Shown here one piece after another: positions 44,786 through 52,779 of a stretch of 64,000 nt of DNA. Source of the stretch: Frigidibacter sp. (lineage in GTDB: Bacteria > Pseudomonadota > Alphaproteobacteria > Rhodobacterales > Rhodobacteraceae); contig NZ_JAUYTT010000011.1 of NCBI RefSeq assembly GCF_030695035.1, forward strand, positions 27,502 to 91,501, given 5' to 3'. The translations under genes were made by a program, and so were the position numbers. Numbering within the stretch: the first letter of the stretch is position 1; each line of letters opens with the position of its first letter. Below the pieces are notes generated by a model. That model was not told where the DNA came from. It ran no database searches and was given only the letters and a program-made list of their open reading frames with translations.

Positions 44786-45414
44786 AGGGCCGCCGGGATC
44801 AGCCCGCGCAGCGAGTTGCCCATCCACAGCCGGGCGCGGGGGAGGTCGGCGAGGGTCAGCACCGCCTCGCGCGCCGCGCCCGTCTGCAGCATCTCCGCAC
44901 GCAGGCAGCCGGGCAGCAGGCCGCAACGCTGGGGCGGGGTGCAGAGGCCGCTCCCGAGGTCGAAGAAGAGGGTGGTGATGGTGCCCTCGCAAAGCTCGCC
45001 GTACTGGTTGGCGTAGATGTACTCGTCGGTGCCTGACGGTAGCGCGGCGCGGTCCCGGTCATAGAGCTGCCGGCGGGTGGTCTTGATGCCGAGCCAGGGG
45101 TCGGCGGCGTCGAGCCGGGTTTGCGCCAGCGCGACACGCCAAAGCGCCGGGTGCGGAGCGAGGGGAGCATGGGTGACCTCTGCGCGGCCGTCCTGCGCCA
45201 GCGTCAGCCGCACCCTCAGGGGGGCGGGGCCGGTGATGGTGGCAAGGGCTTTGGCGACGGCTTCGGGGTCATGGTCGAAGCCAAGCCGCGCTGCGCTGCT
45301 GGCGAGGCGGTCAAGGTGCCGGTCCAGCCTCACAAGGCGCCGGCCGTCCCACCCAAGCGTCTCGATCAGGCGCAGGTCGGGGGTCAGGTCAGTCGGGCGA
45401 AACGGGCTTTCCAC
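44782..45414 (-). CDS. pabC: Aminotransferase class IV, probable aminodeoxychorismate lyase
   Basis: 210 aa from GTG 45414 ([13 protein letters not shown]), short for the family and without a long N-terminal lobe. [22 protein letters not shown], the PLP lysine in [35 protein letters not shown] and [12 protein letters not shown] are class IV fold-type motifs. It should release p-aminobenzoate from aminodeoxychorismate, for folate. It overlaps pabB by 31 nt, and this pairing is the best argument for the function. Gene symbol by context only. Confidence 0.82.
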   Translation of the reverse strand: MESPFRPTDLTPDLRLIETLGWDGRRLVRLDRHLDRLASSAARLGFDHDPEAVAKALATITGPAPLRVRLTLAQDGRAEVTHAPLAPHPALWRVALAQTRLDAADPWLGIKTTRRQLYDRDRAALPSGTDEYIYANQYGELCEGTITTLFFDLGSGLCTPPQRCGLLPGCLRAEMLQTGAAREAVLTLADLPRARLWMGNSLRGLIPAAL

Positions 45415-46505
45415 AGCGCCTCCTCCCATTCCCCCTCGGCGGTGCTGTCCGCGACCACGCCGCCGCCCACATTGAGCGTGACCGCTCCGCCGGTCTGCAG
45501 CGTCAAAGTGCGGATCGCCACGTTGAAGGCCGATGAGCCATCGGGCCCCGCCCAGCCGATCGCCCCGCAATAGGCACCGCGAGGGTGCGGCTCCAGCTCA
45601 TGGATGATCTGCATCGCCCGGATCTTCGGCGCGCCGGTGATCGACCCGCAGGGAAAGATCGCGCGCAGGATGCCGGCGAGCCCGGTGCCGGGGAGGAGCT
45701 GGCCCCGCACCTCGGACACCATCTGGTGGACGGTGGCGAAGCTTTCGACCGCGAACAGCTGCGGCACCTTGACCGAGCCGACCCGGCAGATACGCGACAG
45801 GTCATTGCGCATCAGATCCACGATCATCAGGTTCTCGGCGCGGTCCTTCACCGCCGCGCGAAGGCCCTCGGCAAGGGCCGCATCCTGCGCAGGGTCAGGG
45901 TGGCGGGGGCGGGTGCCCTTCATCGGCCGCACGGTGATGCCGCCCGCCGCATCGGTGGCGAAGAAGGACTCGGGCGACAGCGAGACCAGCGCGGGCGTGT
46001 CCGGCAGTGCCACCACCGCGCCATGCCCGACGGGCTGCACCCGCGACAGCGCGGCGTAGAGGCCGAGGGGGGTGCCCTGCGCCTCGGTGGTCAGCGGGAA
46101 GGTCAGGTTGACCTGATAGCAATCGCCGGCGCGGATCAGCTCCAGCGCGCGGGCGATTGCCTCGGCATGGGCGGCGCGGGGAAGGGTGGGAATTGGCGCG
46201 GTCAGCCGGGCATCCGCCGCCTCGGCCTCGGCGCGGGCAAACGTTTCGGTCGCATCGCGCGGTGCATCATAGACGCCGAGATGGACCAGCGGGCCGGCCG
46301 GACGCTGCAGCCCCGCCAAGGCGGGCTCCAGTGCAAACCCCGCCTCATAGGCTAGCATCCCGGCAACCCAATGCCCCGAGGCCAGCGCCGCCTCGGCTTG
46401 CTCCAGCGCCGGCACGACCTCCACCGCGCTGTCGGCGCGGATCAGGGTGCGGGGCGCGTCGAACAGGGCGGGGAGGCCGCCGGGGCCATTCTGGAGCAGG
46501 ATCAT
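45384..46505 (-). CDS. pabB: Aminodeoxychorismate synthase, component I
   Basis: 373 aa, chorismate-binding family without a fused glutaminase. The C-terminal catalytic half contains YQVNLTFPLTTEAQ, PESFFATD, GITVRPMKGTRPRHPDPAQD, NLMIVDLMRNDLSRICRVGSVKVPQ, TVHQMVSEVRGQL and FPCGSITGAPKIRAMQII. PIKGT-type motif appears as RPMKGT, which separates PabB from anthranilate synthase. Glutamine-dependent activity would need a PabA subunit encoded elsewhere. Start ATG 46505. Confidence 0.92.
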   Translation of the reverse strand: MILLQNGPGGLPALFDAPRTLIRADSAVEVVPALEQAEAALASGHWVAGMLAYEAGFALEPALAGLQRPAGPLVHLGVYDAPRDATETFARAEAEAADARLTAPIPTLPRAAHAEAIARALELIRAGDCYQVNLTFPLTTEAQGTPLGLYAALSRVQPVGHGAVVALPDTPALVSLSPESFFATDAAGGITVRPMKGTRPRHPDPAQDAALAEGLRAAVKDRAENLMIVDLMRNDLSRICRVGSVKVPQLFAVESFATVHQMVSEVRGQLLPGTGLAGILRAIFPCGSITGAPKIRAMQIIHELEPHPRGAYCGAIGWAGPDGSSAFNVAIRTLTLQTGGAVTLNVGGGVVADSTAEGEWEEALWKARFARLT

Positions 46506-46648
46506 CTGGTGCCTTTAGGGGCGGCGCATCCGGGCGCGGCGGCCCGACCATCCCCGATGCCGGGGGGCTGCGCAAGCGGGTCTTGGCTGCGTTGACCACG
46601 CTGGCCGTCGGCGCTTGCCCTGCAGGGACGGGGCTGGCAGAAGGGGGC

Positions 46649-47308
46649 ATGTTAACCATTCGTTCACTCTTTGGTCCCATCGTGCTGGCAGCGTTGCTTG
46701 GCGGGCCGGTCGTTGCGCAGACCGTCTCTGGCCCGGCGCGGATTGTCGATGGCGATACGGTGGAGGTGGAGGGCGTCACGGTTCGGCTCTATGGCATCGA
46801 CGCGCCGGAGATGTCGCAGACCTGCCGGCGCGACGGTCAGGCTTGGGCCTGCGGGGCCTGGTCGCGCGACGTGCTGGCAGGGCTCGCGCGCGGCGGGCTG
46901 CGCTGCAAGGGGCGCGAGCAGGACCGCTATGGCCGGCTGGTCGCCACCTGCACCGGGGCGAGGGGCGATGTGGCGGCTGCAATGGTCGCGGGCGGCGCAG
47001 CCTTTGCCTACCGGCAGTACTCGCTGGACTATGTCGATGCCGAAAAGCGCGCGGCGGTGGCCGGGATCGGGCTGTGGGATGGCGAGGCGGAGCGGCCGGA
47101 TACAGTGCGCGCCGCTGGCCGCGCGGCGCCGCAGGCGGCCCCCGGGGATTGCACGATAAAGGGCAACATCTCTTCCCGCGGCCAGATCTACCATGTGCCG
47201 GGCAGCCGAAGCTGGGCCGATACCCGCATCGACACCGACGCAGGCGAGCGCTGGTTCTGCACCGAGGCCGAGGCGCGGGCGGCGGGATGGCGCCGGGCGG
47301 GCGGATAG
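46649..47308 (+). CDS. Secreted thermonuclease-family protein (SNase-like)
   Basis: 219 aa from ATG 46649. Signal peptide MLTIRSLFGPIVLAALLGG, cleavage after VVAQ. The OB-fold core has RIVDGDTVEVEGVTVRLYGIDAPE, with the catalytic Asp/Arg/Asp set of staphylococcal nuclease, and QDRYGRLVATC. A C-terminal EXCALIBUR/DUF-like segment (CTIKGNISSRGQIYHVPGS and WFCTEAEARAAGWRRA) follows, as in many envelope nucleases. The frame can be extended upstream to 46157, which is only a shadow of pabB. Confidence 0.87.
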   Translation: MLTIRSLFGPIVLAALLGGPVVAQTVSGPARIVDGDTVEVEGVTVRLYGIDAPEMSQTCRRDGQAWACGAWSRDVLAGLARGGLRCKGREQDRYGRLVATCTGARGDVAAAMVAGGAAFAYRQYSLDYVDAEKRAAVAGIGLWDGEAERPDTVRAAGRAAPQAAPGDCTIKGNISSRGQIYHVPGSRSWADTRIDTDAGERWFCTEAEARAAGWRRAGG

Positions 47309-47315
47309 CACCGAC

Positions 47316-47329
47316 TTGATACGGGTCAA
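47316..47329. promoter_or_regulatory. FNR/FnrL-like site before the DUF465 gene
   Basis: TTGATACGGGTCAA fits TTGAT-N4-RTCAA, the FNR half-site pair. It ends 63 bp upstream of the GTG start at 47393, a plausible activating position for an anaerobic promoter. Confidence 0.55.
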
Positions 47330-47392
47330 GGTGGTTGCGGGCACCGCGGGTTAAGCCTAGGGCCGGACAACACAGGAACAAGGGAGAGACCC

Positions 47393-47632
47393 GTGTCGAA
47401 CACCCCCCATGATATCTATGAGGATTTTCCCGGCGAAGCCGAGAAGATCCATGCCCTGAAGGCCTCGGATGCGCATTTCGCGCGGATCCTTGAGGAATAT
47501 CACGAGATCAACCGCGACGTTCACCGCGCCGAGACCAATGTCGAGCCGGTGGAACAGTTGGTCGAGGTCGAGATGCGCAAGAAGCGTGCGGCGCTGAAGG
47601 ATGATCTGGCGCGGATGCTGGCCAAGGCCTGA
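47393..47632 (+). CDS. DUF465 (YdcH-like) small protein
   Basis: 79 aa from GTG 47393 behind AGGGAGAG. It is mostly helical: EAEKIHALKASDAHFARILEEYHEINRDVHRAETNVEPVEQLVEVEMRKKRAALKDDLARML, seen as a heptad-like pair of helices from about residue 15 to 75. Members of this family are small and of unknown role. It is preceded by an FNR-like site and followed by a perfect bidirectional terminator. Confidence 0.87.
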   Translation: MSNTPHDIYEDFPGEAEKIHALKASDAHFARILEEYHEINRDVHRAETNVEPVEQLVEVEMRKKRAALKDDLARMLAKA

Positions 47633-47650
47633 TCCGCAACGCTTCACGAC

Positions 47651-47683
47651 AAAGGGGCCCCGGAGTGATCCGGGGCCCCTTTG
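47651..47683. terminator. Bidirectional Rho-independent terminator
   Basis: AAAGGGGCCCCGGA and TCCGGGGCCCCTTT form a perfect 14 bp stem with a 4 nt loop. It serves the DUF465 gene (+) and the ScfR-family regulator (-). Confidence 0.9.
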
Positions 47684-47686
47684 CGT

Positions 47687-49081
47687 TCAGGCAATCTCAT
47701 AGGGCAGCAGCCCGCGCCGGTCCGGATCGACGCGCAGGCGGCGCTCCAGCGGCGGGACGGAGCGCTGGTGGCAGTCCTTGCGCTCGCAGATCCGGCAGGA
47801 AATGCCGATGGGCTGATAGGCGCGCGGGTTCGACGGGTCGAGATCGTCGGCATAGACCACCTGCGCGGCGTGGCTGACCTCACATCCCAGACCGATGGCA
47901 TAGCGGCGGATCGGCGCGTGGAACGACCCGCCGGGCTTGGACACATCGCGCGCGAGGCTGAGATAGCGCACCCCGTCGGGCGTTTCGGCCAGCTGGCGCA
48001 GGAAGCGGCCTGGGGTTTCGAAGGCCTGATGCACGTTCCACAGCGGGCAGGCGCCGCCGAAGCGTGCAAATTGCAAACGGGTTGCAGAATGGCGCTTGGT
48101 GATGGTGCCGGCCTGATCGACACGGACGAAATAGAAGGGGATGCCCTTGGCGCCGGGGCGCTGCAGGGTGGACAGCCGATGCGCCACCTGCTCGATCGAG
48201 GCGCCGAACTGGTCGGCCAGCCGCTCCAGATCATGCCGCGCCTCCTGCGCCGCCTCCAGAAACACTCGATATGGCAGCAGCGCGGCGCCGGCGAAATAGT
48301 TGGCGAGGCCGATCTTTGCGATGGCGCGGGAAGTTTCGGACTGGAAGCGGCCGAGGTCCAGCGTCGCCTCCAGAAGGTCGTTCTGCGTGGTCAGCGCGAC
48401 CTGGTGCAGCACCTGAAAGCGTTGCGTCGCGGTGGCAGCGCGGGTGGAGATCAGCAGCCGGTGGCCGGCTTGCGAGCGAAGCGCATCGACATCACAAAAT
48501 TGCAACTCTATACCCCGGCTGCGGAGCAGTTCGGCCGCGTGAACCATCGGGTCCAAGCGCTTGCCGTCCGGGCAGGAAAACCGTTCGGCGGCCCGGTCCA
48601 CGGCATCGAGGTAATTATCGCAATAGTGAAAGAAGTCGCGCACTTCTTCCCAAGGGCTGGTCAGCGTCGCCGCATCGTCGCGCCCCAAGGCATCGTCCAG
48701 CGAGGCCAGCCGCTCATGAGTCTGCCGGTAAGCCCGGTGCAGCTCCAGAAACGCCCGCGCCAGTGCTGGGGCGTTGGAGGCGGCCAGCCGCAGATCGGCA
48801 AGCGGCGGCGCGGCATCGGCGAAGACCGGATCTGCCAGCGCCTCGCGCATGTCGCTGACCAGCCGTTCGGCATCCCCCGTAGACAGCTCGGTCACGTCGA
48901 GCCCGAACTCGCCCGCCAGTGCCAGCACCACCCCGGCCGAGACCGGGCGGTGATTGTTTTCCATCTGGTTGAGGTAGGGCAGCGACACCCCCAGCCGTTC
49001 CGCAAAGATCTTCTGCGTCAGGCCCAGCCGTCCGCGCGTCTCGCGGAGCTTGAGCCCCGCGTAGAGTTTCTGCGTCGCCAT
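47687..49081 (-). CDS. Short-chain fatty acyl-CoA-type transcriptional regulator (ScfR/RamB/PrpR family)
   Basis: 464 aa from ATG 49081. The XRE-type HTH is KLYAGLKLRETRGRLGLTQKIFAERLGVSLPYLNQMENNHRPVSAG (about 5-55). The middle (IrrE-like, DUF955) region has RFQVLHQVALTTQNDLLEATLD and ARHDLERLADQFGASIEQVAHRL. The C-terminal DUF2083 part ends GISCRICERKDCHQRSVPPLERRL, with its Cys cluster. Relatives (PccR of R. sphaeroides, RamB, PrpR) sense acyl-CoA and bind TTTGCAAA-type sites. Such a site is in its own promoter (49100-49129). It lies downstream of the MFS gene on the same strand. Confidence 0.9.
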   Translation of the reverse strand: MATQKLYAGLKLRETRGRLGLTQKIFAERLGVSLPYLNQMENNHRPVSAGVVLALAGEFGLDVTELSTGDAERLVSDMREALADPVFADAAPPLADLRLAASNAPALARAFLELHRAYRQTHERLASLDDALGRDDAATLTSPWEEVRDFFHYCDNYLDAVDRAAERFSCPDGKRLDPMVHAAELLRSRGIELQFCDVDALRSQAGHRLLISTRAATATQRFQVLHQVALTTQNDLLEATLDLGRFQSETSRAIAKIGLANYFAGAALLPYRVFLEAAQEARHDLERLADQFGASIEQVAHRLSTLQRPGAKGIPFYFVRVDQAGTITKRHSATRLQFARFGGACPLWNVHQAFETPGRFLRQLAETPDGVRYLSLARDVSKPGGSFHAPIRRYAIGLGCEVSHAAQVVYADDLDPSNPRAYQPIGISCRICERKDCHQRSVPPLERRLRVDPDRRGLLPYEIA

Positions 49082-49099
49082 CCCGTGTCCCCCCAGGAG

Positions 49100-49129
49100 T
49101 TTGCGAAACGAGTCATAGCGTTTGCAAAC
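49100..49129. promoter_or_regulatory. Operator-like TTTGCGAAA-N12-TTTGCAAAC before the ScfR gene
   Basis: TTTGCGAAA (49100-49108), 12 bp, TTTGCAAAC (49121-49129), ending 18 bp before the ATG at 49081. It resembles PccR-type half-sites, and the arrangement is repeated in front of pyc (16435-16463). Confidence 0.65.
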
Positions 49130-49176
49130 CCGGCTGCGCAAGCTTGCCGTCAGCGGCAATACAGCGCGGGGCGGGA

Positions 49177-50382
49177 TCAGAGCCCCAGCGTCTTCTTGCG
49201 CCGCATCACCCAGAGGATCGACGGGATGGAGGCCGCCGAGGAGACCAGCATCAGCATCAGCAGCGGTGTCGCCCCGCTCTCCACGCTCAGCACTGCGCCG
49301 GCGAGCGCCGCCAGCGCCGCGCCGCCGCCGATGGTCATGGTGCCTCCAAGGCCCGAGGCGGTGCCGGCAAGTTCGGGGCGCACCGACATCATCCCGGCAT
49401 TGGCATTGGGCAGCAGCAACCCATTGCCAAGCGCCATGAGGCCCACGAAGGGGAAGAAGGTCAGCGGGTGGCTCATCCCGGCCAGATCCAGCGCCAGCGC
49501 CGCCGCTAGCGGCAGGGTCGAGACGAAGGCGCCGGCCAGCACCATCCGCTCTATCCCCAGCCGCACTGAGTAGCGGCCCGACAGGAAATTCCCAAGCGCA
49601 TAGCCGATGGCGGGCGCGGCGAAGTAATACCCCACAGCCGCCGGGCTGAGACCGAACACCTCGGCCCCGACAAAGGGCGCGCCGCCGATATAGGCGAAGA
49701 ACGCGCCGGATGAGGTGGTTGCCGCCAGCGCATAGCCCCAGAAGCGGCGCGAGGTCAGCAGCTCGGGGTAATGGCGCGCCTGATCGGCAAAGCTGCCAGT
49801 GCCGCGCTGGCCGGTCTCGCCGAGGTCAGCCCAGATCAGTGCCAGCACCAGCAGGCCGGAGACGCCGAGGGTGATGAAGGTCGCGCGCCAGCCGAATACC
49901 TCATCCAGCGCGCCCCCCGCAATCGGGCCCAGCATCGGCGCCAGCGACATGCCCATGGTGACATAGCCGATCATCGAGGCGGCTTGCGGCCCCGGCACCA
50001 TGTCCCGCACCACCGCGCGGCTAAGGACGAGGCCGGTGACGACCGAGGCCTGCATCATCCGGAAGCCGAGGAACACCCCCGCGTTGGGCGCCAGCAGCGT
50101 GCCAAGCGTCGCCAGCACGAAGATGGTCAGCGCGCCAAGGATCACCGGGCGGCGGCCATAGCGGTCCGACAGCGGTCCGACCAGCAGCTGCACCACCGCC
50201 GACACCGCCAGATAGGCCGAGACCGACAGCTGCATCACGCTGTATTCCACCCCGAAATCGCGGGCCATGCCGGGCAGCGAGGGCAGGAACATGTTCATGT
50301 TCAGCGCGCCGAGGCCCGAGAGCAGGACCAGGGTGGCGATATGGGGCGGGGTGGTCCGGTCAAGGAAGCGCGCGCGGGTCAT
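49177..50382 (-). CDS. MFS drug efflux transporter, Bcr/CflA type
   Basis: 401 aa with 12 predicted spans. LSGLGALNMNMFLPSLPGMA is the first span with the Bcr/CflA hallmark; LLVGPLSDRYGRRPVILGAL is the A-like loop between spans 2 and 3; MIGYVTMGMSLAPMLGPIAGGAL is motif C of proton-linked exporters. Substrate cannot be told. Start ATG 50382. It is divergent from the DUF2189 gene across 110 bp. Confidence 0.92.
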   Translation of the reverse strand: MTRARFLDRTTPPHIATLVLLSGLGALNMNMFLPSLPGMARDFGVEYSVMQLSVSAYLAVSAVVQLLVGPLSDRYGRRPVILGALTIFVLATLGTLLAPNAGVFLGFRMMQASVVTGLVLSRAVVRDMVPGPQAASMIGYVTMGMSLAPMLGPIAGGALDEVFGWRATFITLGVSGLLVLALIWADLGETGQRGTGSFADQARHYPELLTSRRFWGYALAATTSSGAFFAYIGGAPFVGAEVFGLSPAAVGYYFAAPAIGYALGNFLSGRYSVRLGIERMVLAGAFVSTLPLAAALALDLAGMSHPLTFFPFVGLMALGNGLLLPNANAGMMSVRPELAGTASGLGGTMTIGGGAALAALAGAVLSVESGATPLLMLMLVSSAASIPSILWVMRRKKTLGL

Positions 50383-50492
50383 GCGGGTATCGCTATGCCG
50401 TTGCGGGGGGCTTGTCCACGGCGTGCGAGCGGCGCTTGCGGGGAATCAGCCGGCGCGCGTAGCGTTGCGGAAACGCAGGGGAGGGCGCAGTG

Positions 50493-51281
50493 ATGGTGCA
50501 AGAAGACGTGGTGCAGGCGACGGCGGCCTCGCCGCTGCCCGAGGTGCAGGAGGTGCGGCTGGCCGATATCGGCGCGGTGCTGGCGGCGGGCTGGCGGGAT
50601 TTCACCCGCGCGCCGCTGTTCGGGCTGTTCTTCTCGGCGGTCTATGTGCTTGGCGGCGTGGTGATGTGGCAGGTCTATACCGCGGCGGGGGCCGATTGGT
50701 GGCTGATCCCGGTCTTTGTCGGCTTCCCACTGCTGGCGCCCTTTGCCGCGACCGGGCTTTATGAGGTGAGCCGGCGGCTGGAGGCGGGGCAGGCGCTGGA
50801 CTGGCCGGGCGTGCTGGGGGTGGTCTTCGCGCAGCGCCAGCGGCAGGTGCCGTCGATGGCGATGCTGATCCTCTTGATGTTCATGTTCTGGGTGTTCGTG
50901 GCGCATACGATCTTCGCGCTGTTCATGGGCCTGTCGGCGATGACCAATGTGTCCTCGTCCTTCGAGGTGCTGTGGACGGGCAATGGCCTGATCATGCTGG
51001 CGGTGGGCAGCGCTGTCGGCGCGGCCTTCGCGACGGTGCTGTTTTCGGTGACGGCTGGCGGGCTGCCGATGCTGCTGGACCGCGAGGTGGATTTCGTCTC
51101 GGCGATGATCCGCAGCGTGCAGGCGGTGACGGCGAATGTGGCGGTGATGGCGGTCTGGGGTGCGGTGATCGCCGGGCTGCTGTTCGCGGCGATGGTGCCG
51201 ATGTTCCTGGGGCTGTTCGTGGTGCTGCCGGTGCTGGGGCACGCGACATGGCATATGTATCGGCGGCTGCTGGGGGAGTGA
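50493..51281 (+). CDS. DUF2189 membrane protein
   Basis: 262 aa from ATG 50493; GTG 50490 one codon earlier is possible, with GGAGG five to eight bases upstream. A soluble N-terminus (VRLADIGAVLAAGWRDFTRAPLFGLFF) is followed by about five to six spans, with WWLIPVFVGFPLLAPFAATGLYEVSRRLE and LDREVDFVSAMIRSVQAVTANV as DUF2189 signatures. The family is widespread in alphaproteobacteria next to respiratory genes; the role is unknown. No such neighbour is here. Confidence 0.85.
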   Translation: MVQEDVVQATAASPLPEVQEVRLADIGAVLAAGWRDFTRAPLFGLFFSAVYVLGGVVMWQVYTAAGADWWLIPVFVGFPLLAPFAATGLYEVSRRLEAGQALDWPGVLGVVFAQRQRQVPSMAMLILLMFMFWVFVAHTIFALFMGLSAMTNVSSSFEVLWTGNGLIMLAVGSAVGAAFATVLFSVTAGGLPMLLDREVDFVSAMIRSVQAVTANVAVMAVWGAVIAGLLFAAMVPMFLGLFVVLPVLGHATWHMYRRLLGE

Positions 51282-51412
51282 GGCCCTACTGCCGGGTTTG
51301 AGAGCTGTTTCTGGCGCGATCAGGGGACTTGCCAGTGGCAAGTCACCCGCGCCGGTTGCCCGAAGGCGCAAGCCGCAGGGCAAGGGGGGTGAAGCTTGGT
51401 CCGAAGGGTGCC

Positions 51413-51501
51413 AAATTCTGATGGGACCGCCCAGGTGGGCACGCATGTGCCCGCCCCCGGAGGGCGGGCACATCAGAATTTCGTCGACGGCCGAAATTCT
51501 G
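51413..51501. repeat. Compound inverted-repeat element
   Basis: AAATTCTGATG (51413-51423) pairs with CATCAGAATTT (51471-51481), enclosing GGGCAC-GCAT-GTGCCC and GCCCGCC/GGCGGGC. A second 10 bp stem CAGAATTTCG-TCGACGGC-CGAAATTCTG (51474-51501) overlaps the right arm, so two mutually exclusive folds are possible. Confidence 0.7.
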
Positions 51502-51550
51502 GAAGACGCCCTTGGCAGGCCGAGCGGCGTTAGGCGGCTTTGTGCAGGGA

Positions 51551-52189
51551 TCAGGTCAGCTCCCGCATCCCGGCCGGCGTTTCGATCAGCGCCCGGTATC
51601 GCAGCCTCGGGCCCTGCAAGACCACCGGCGGGCGGTCGATGGCCAAGGCGCGCAGCAGCGCCTCGATGCCTGCCGGGTCCGGGTGCTCCAGCGTGAACGT
51701 GGCCAGCCGCGCGCCAAGATCGGGGATGGTGGCGATGTAGCTGGCATCGCCGCGGTGGTCGATGATCGAGGGGGCGGCGCCGTCCAGCGGCAGCGAGCCA
51801 TCCCTTGGGATGGTGAAGGCGAAGCTTGGATCGTCCGGCGGCAGCGTGACGACCTCGCCAAAAATTGCCCCGTGGCCCGCGACGACGGTCTCCAACCCCT
51901 CGGCATTGGCGACCCAGCCGCGCAGGCGGCGGCCTTCCTCCCAGTCGGCGCGCACCTGCCTCTGGTCATCGAGCCCGAACCAGCGGGCCCGGCCCGGCGC
52001 CGTGCCCTCGGGGTCGAGCGCGACGATCTCCAGATAGACCGAGGCCCCCAGCTGCAGACGGTGATTGTGGGTGCCCATGTAACCGTGCCGGCTGCCGAAC
52101 GGCACGTCGAGGCCCAGGCAGGCCCGGACATGCGCCACCCCTTCGGTCAAAGTGGGGGCGATCACGGTGAGGTGGTCGAGCTTCAACAT
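51551..52189 (-). CDS. VOC-family glyoxalase-like protein
   Basis: 212 aa from ATG 52189 with GGGAGG upstream. It starts MLKLDHLTVIAPTLTEGVAH, the first beta-alpha unit of a vicinal oxygen chelate domain; GTHNHRLQLGASVYLEIVAL is the central metal-type strand, and ATFTLEHPDPAGIEALLRAL the second half. It looks like the Glyoxalase_3-like domain. The reaction is unknown. It lies alone on the minus strand, followed by the compound inverted repeat. Confidence 0.85.
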   Translation of the reverse strand: MLKLDHLTVIAPTLTEGVAHVRACLGLDVPFGSRHGYMGTHNHRLQLGASVYLEIVALDPEGTAPGRARWFGLDDQRQVRADWEEGRRLRGWVANAEGLETVVAGHGAIFGEVVTLPPDDPSFAFTIPRDGSLPLDGAAPSIIDHRGDASYIATIPDLGARLATFTLEHPDPAGIEALLRALAIDRPPVVLQGPRLRYRALIETPAGMRELT

Positions 52190-52281
52190 GGCGGGAGCCT
52201 CCCAAAGCGTTGAACGCCAAAGGGCGGCGCCCATCGGCACCGCCCTTGATCATTTCGGCCAGGGCCCGAAGGCCCGTCCGA

Positions 52282-52779
52282 TTATTCCTGCGGAACCGGC
52301 GGGGCCAGTTTCGGGGTCACGCCATTGGCGAGCGGATCGTCCTGCCGCTGCACCGAGCCTTCGAAATGCGCGCCGCTTTCGATGGCGATGGTCTTGTGGA
52401 TGATGTCACCCTCGACCCGTGCCGAGGAGGTCAGCCGCACTTTCAGACCGCGCACCCGGCCGACGACACGGCCGTTGACGACGATGTCATCGGCGACGAT
52501 CTCGCCGCGTATGGTGGCGCTTTCGCCGACCGTCAGCAGGTGGGCGCGGATATCGCCCTCGACCGTGCCTTCGATCTGGATGTCGCCGCTGGTCTTGATA
52601 TTGCCGGTGATCAAGAGGTCCGATGACAGCACAGAGGCGGCCGGCTTGATCTTGGGCGAACTGGGCGGGGTGTAGTCGGTCGAAGTCCGGGCCAACGCGG
52701 TTTCCGGGGCCTTGGGCTTGTCGGTCTCGGTCCCGGCAGTCTTGGGACCGGGTTCGTTGATCCTGCTTTTAGAAAACAT
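52282..52779 (-). CDS. bacA: Bactofilin
   Basis: 165 aa polymer-forming cytoskeletal protein. The beta-helical DUF583 core runs from SVLSSDLLITGNIKTSGDIQIEGTVEGDIRAHLLTVGESATIRGEIVADDIVVNGRVVGRVRGLKV, with repeating hydrophobic turns (about 50-130), flanked by disordered Pro/Thr/Lys-rich ends. It polymerises without nucleotide. It overlaps the upstream M23 gene by 11 nt; this pair is known elsewhere to localise wall hydrolysis and shape the cell. Symbol used in the generic sense. Confidence 0.93.
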   Translation of the reverse strand: MFSKSRINEPGPKTAGTETDKPKAPETALARTSTDYTPPSSPKIKPAASVLSSDLLITGNIKTSGDIQIEGTVEGDIRAHLLTVGESATIRGEIVADDIVVNGRVVGRVRGLKVRLTSSARVEGDIIHKTIAIESGAHFEGSVQRQDDPLANGVTPKLAPPVPQE

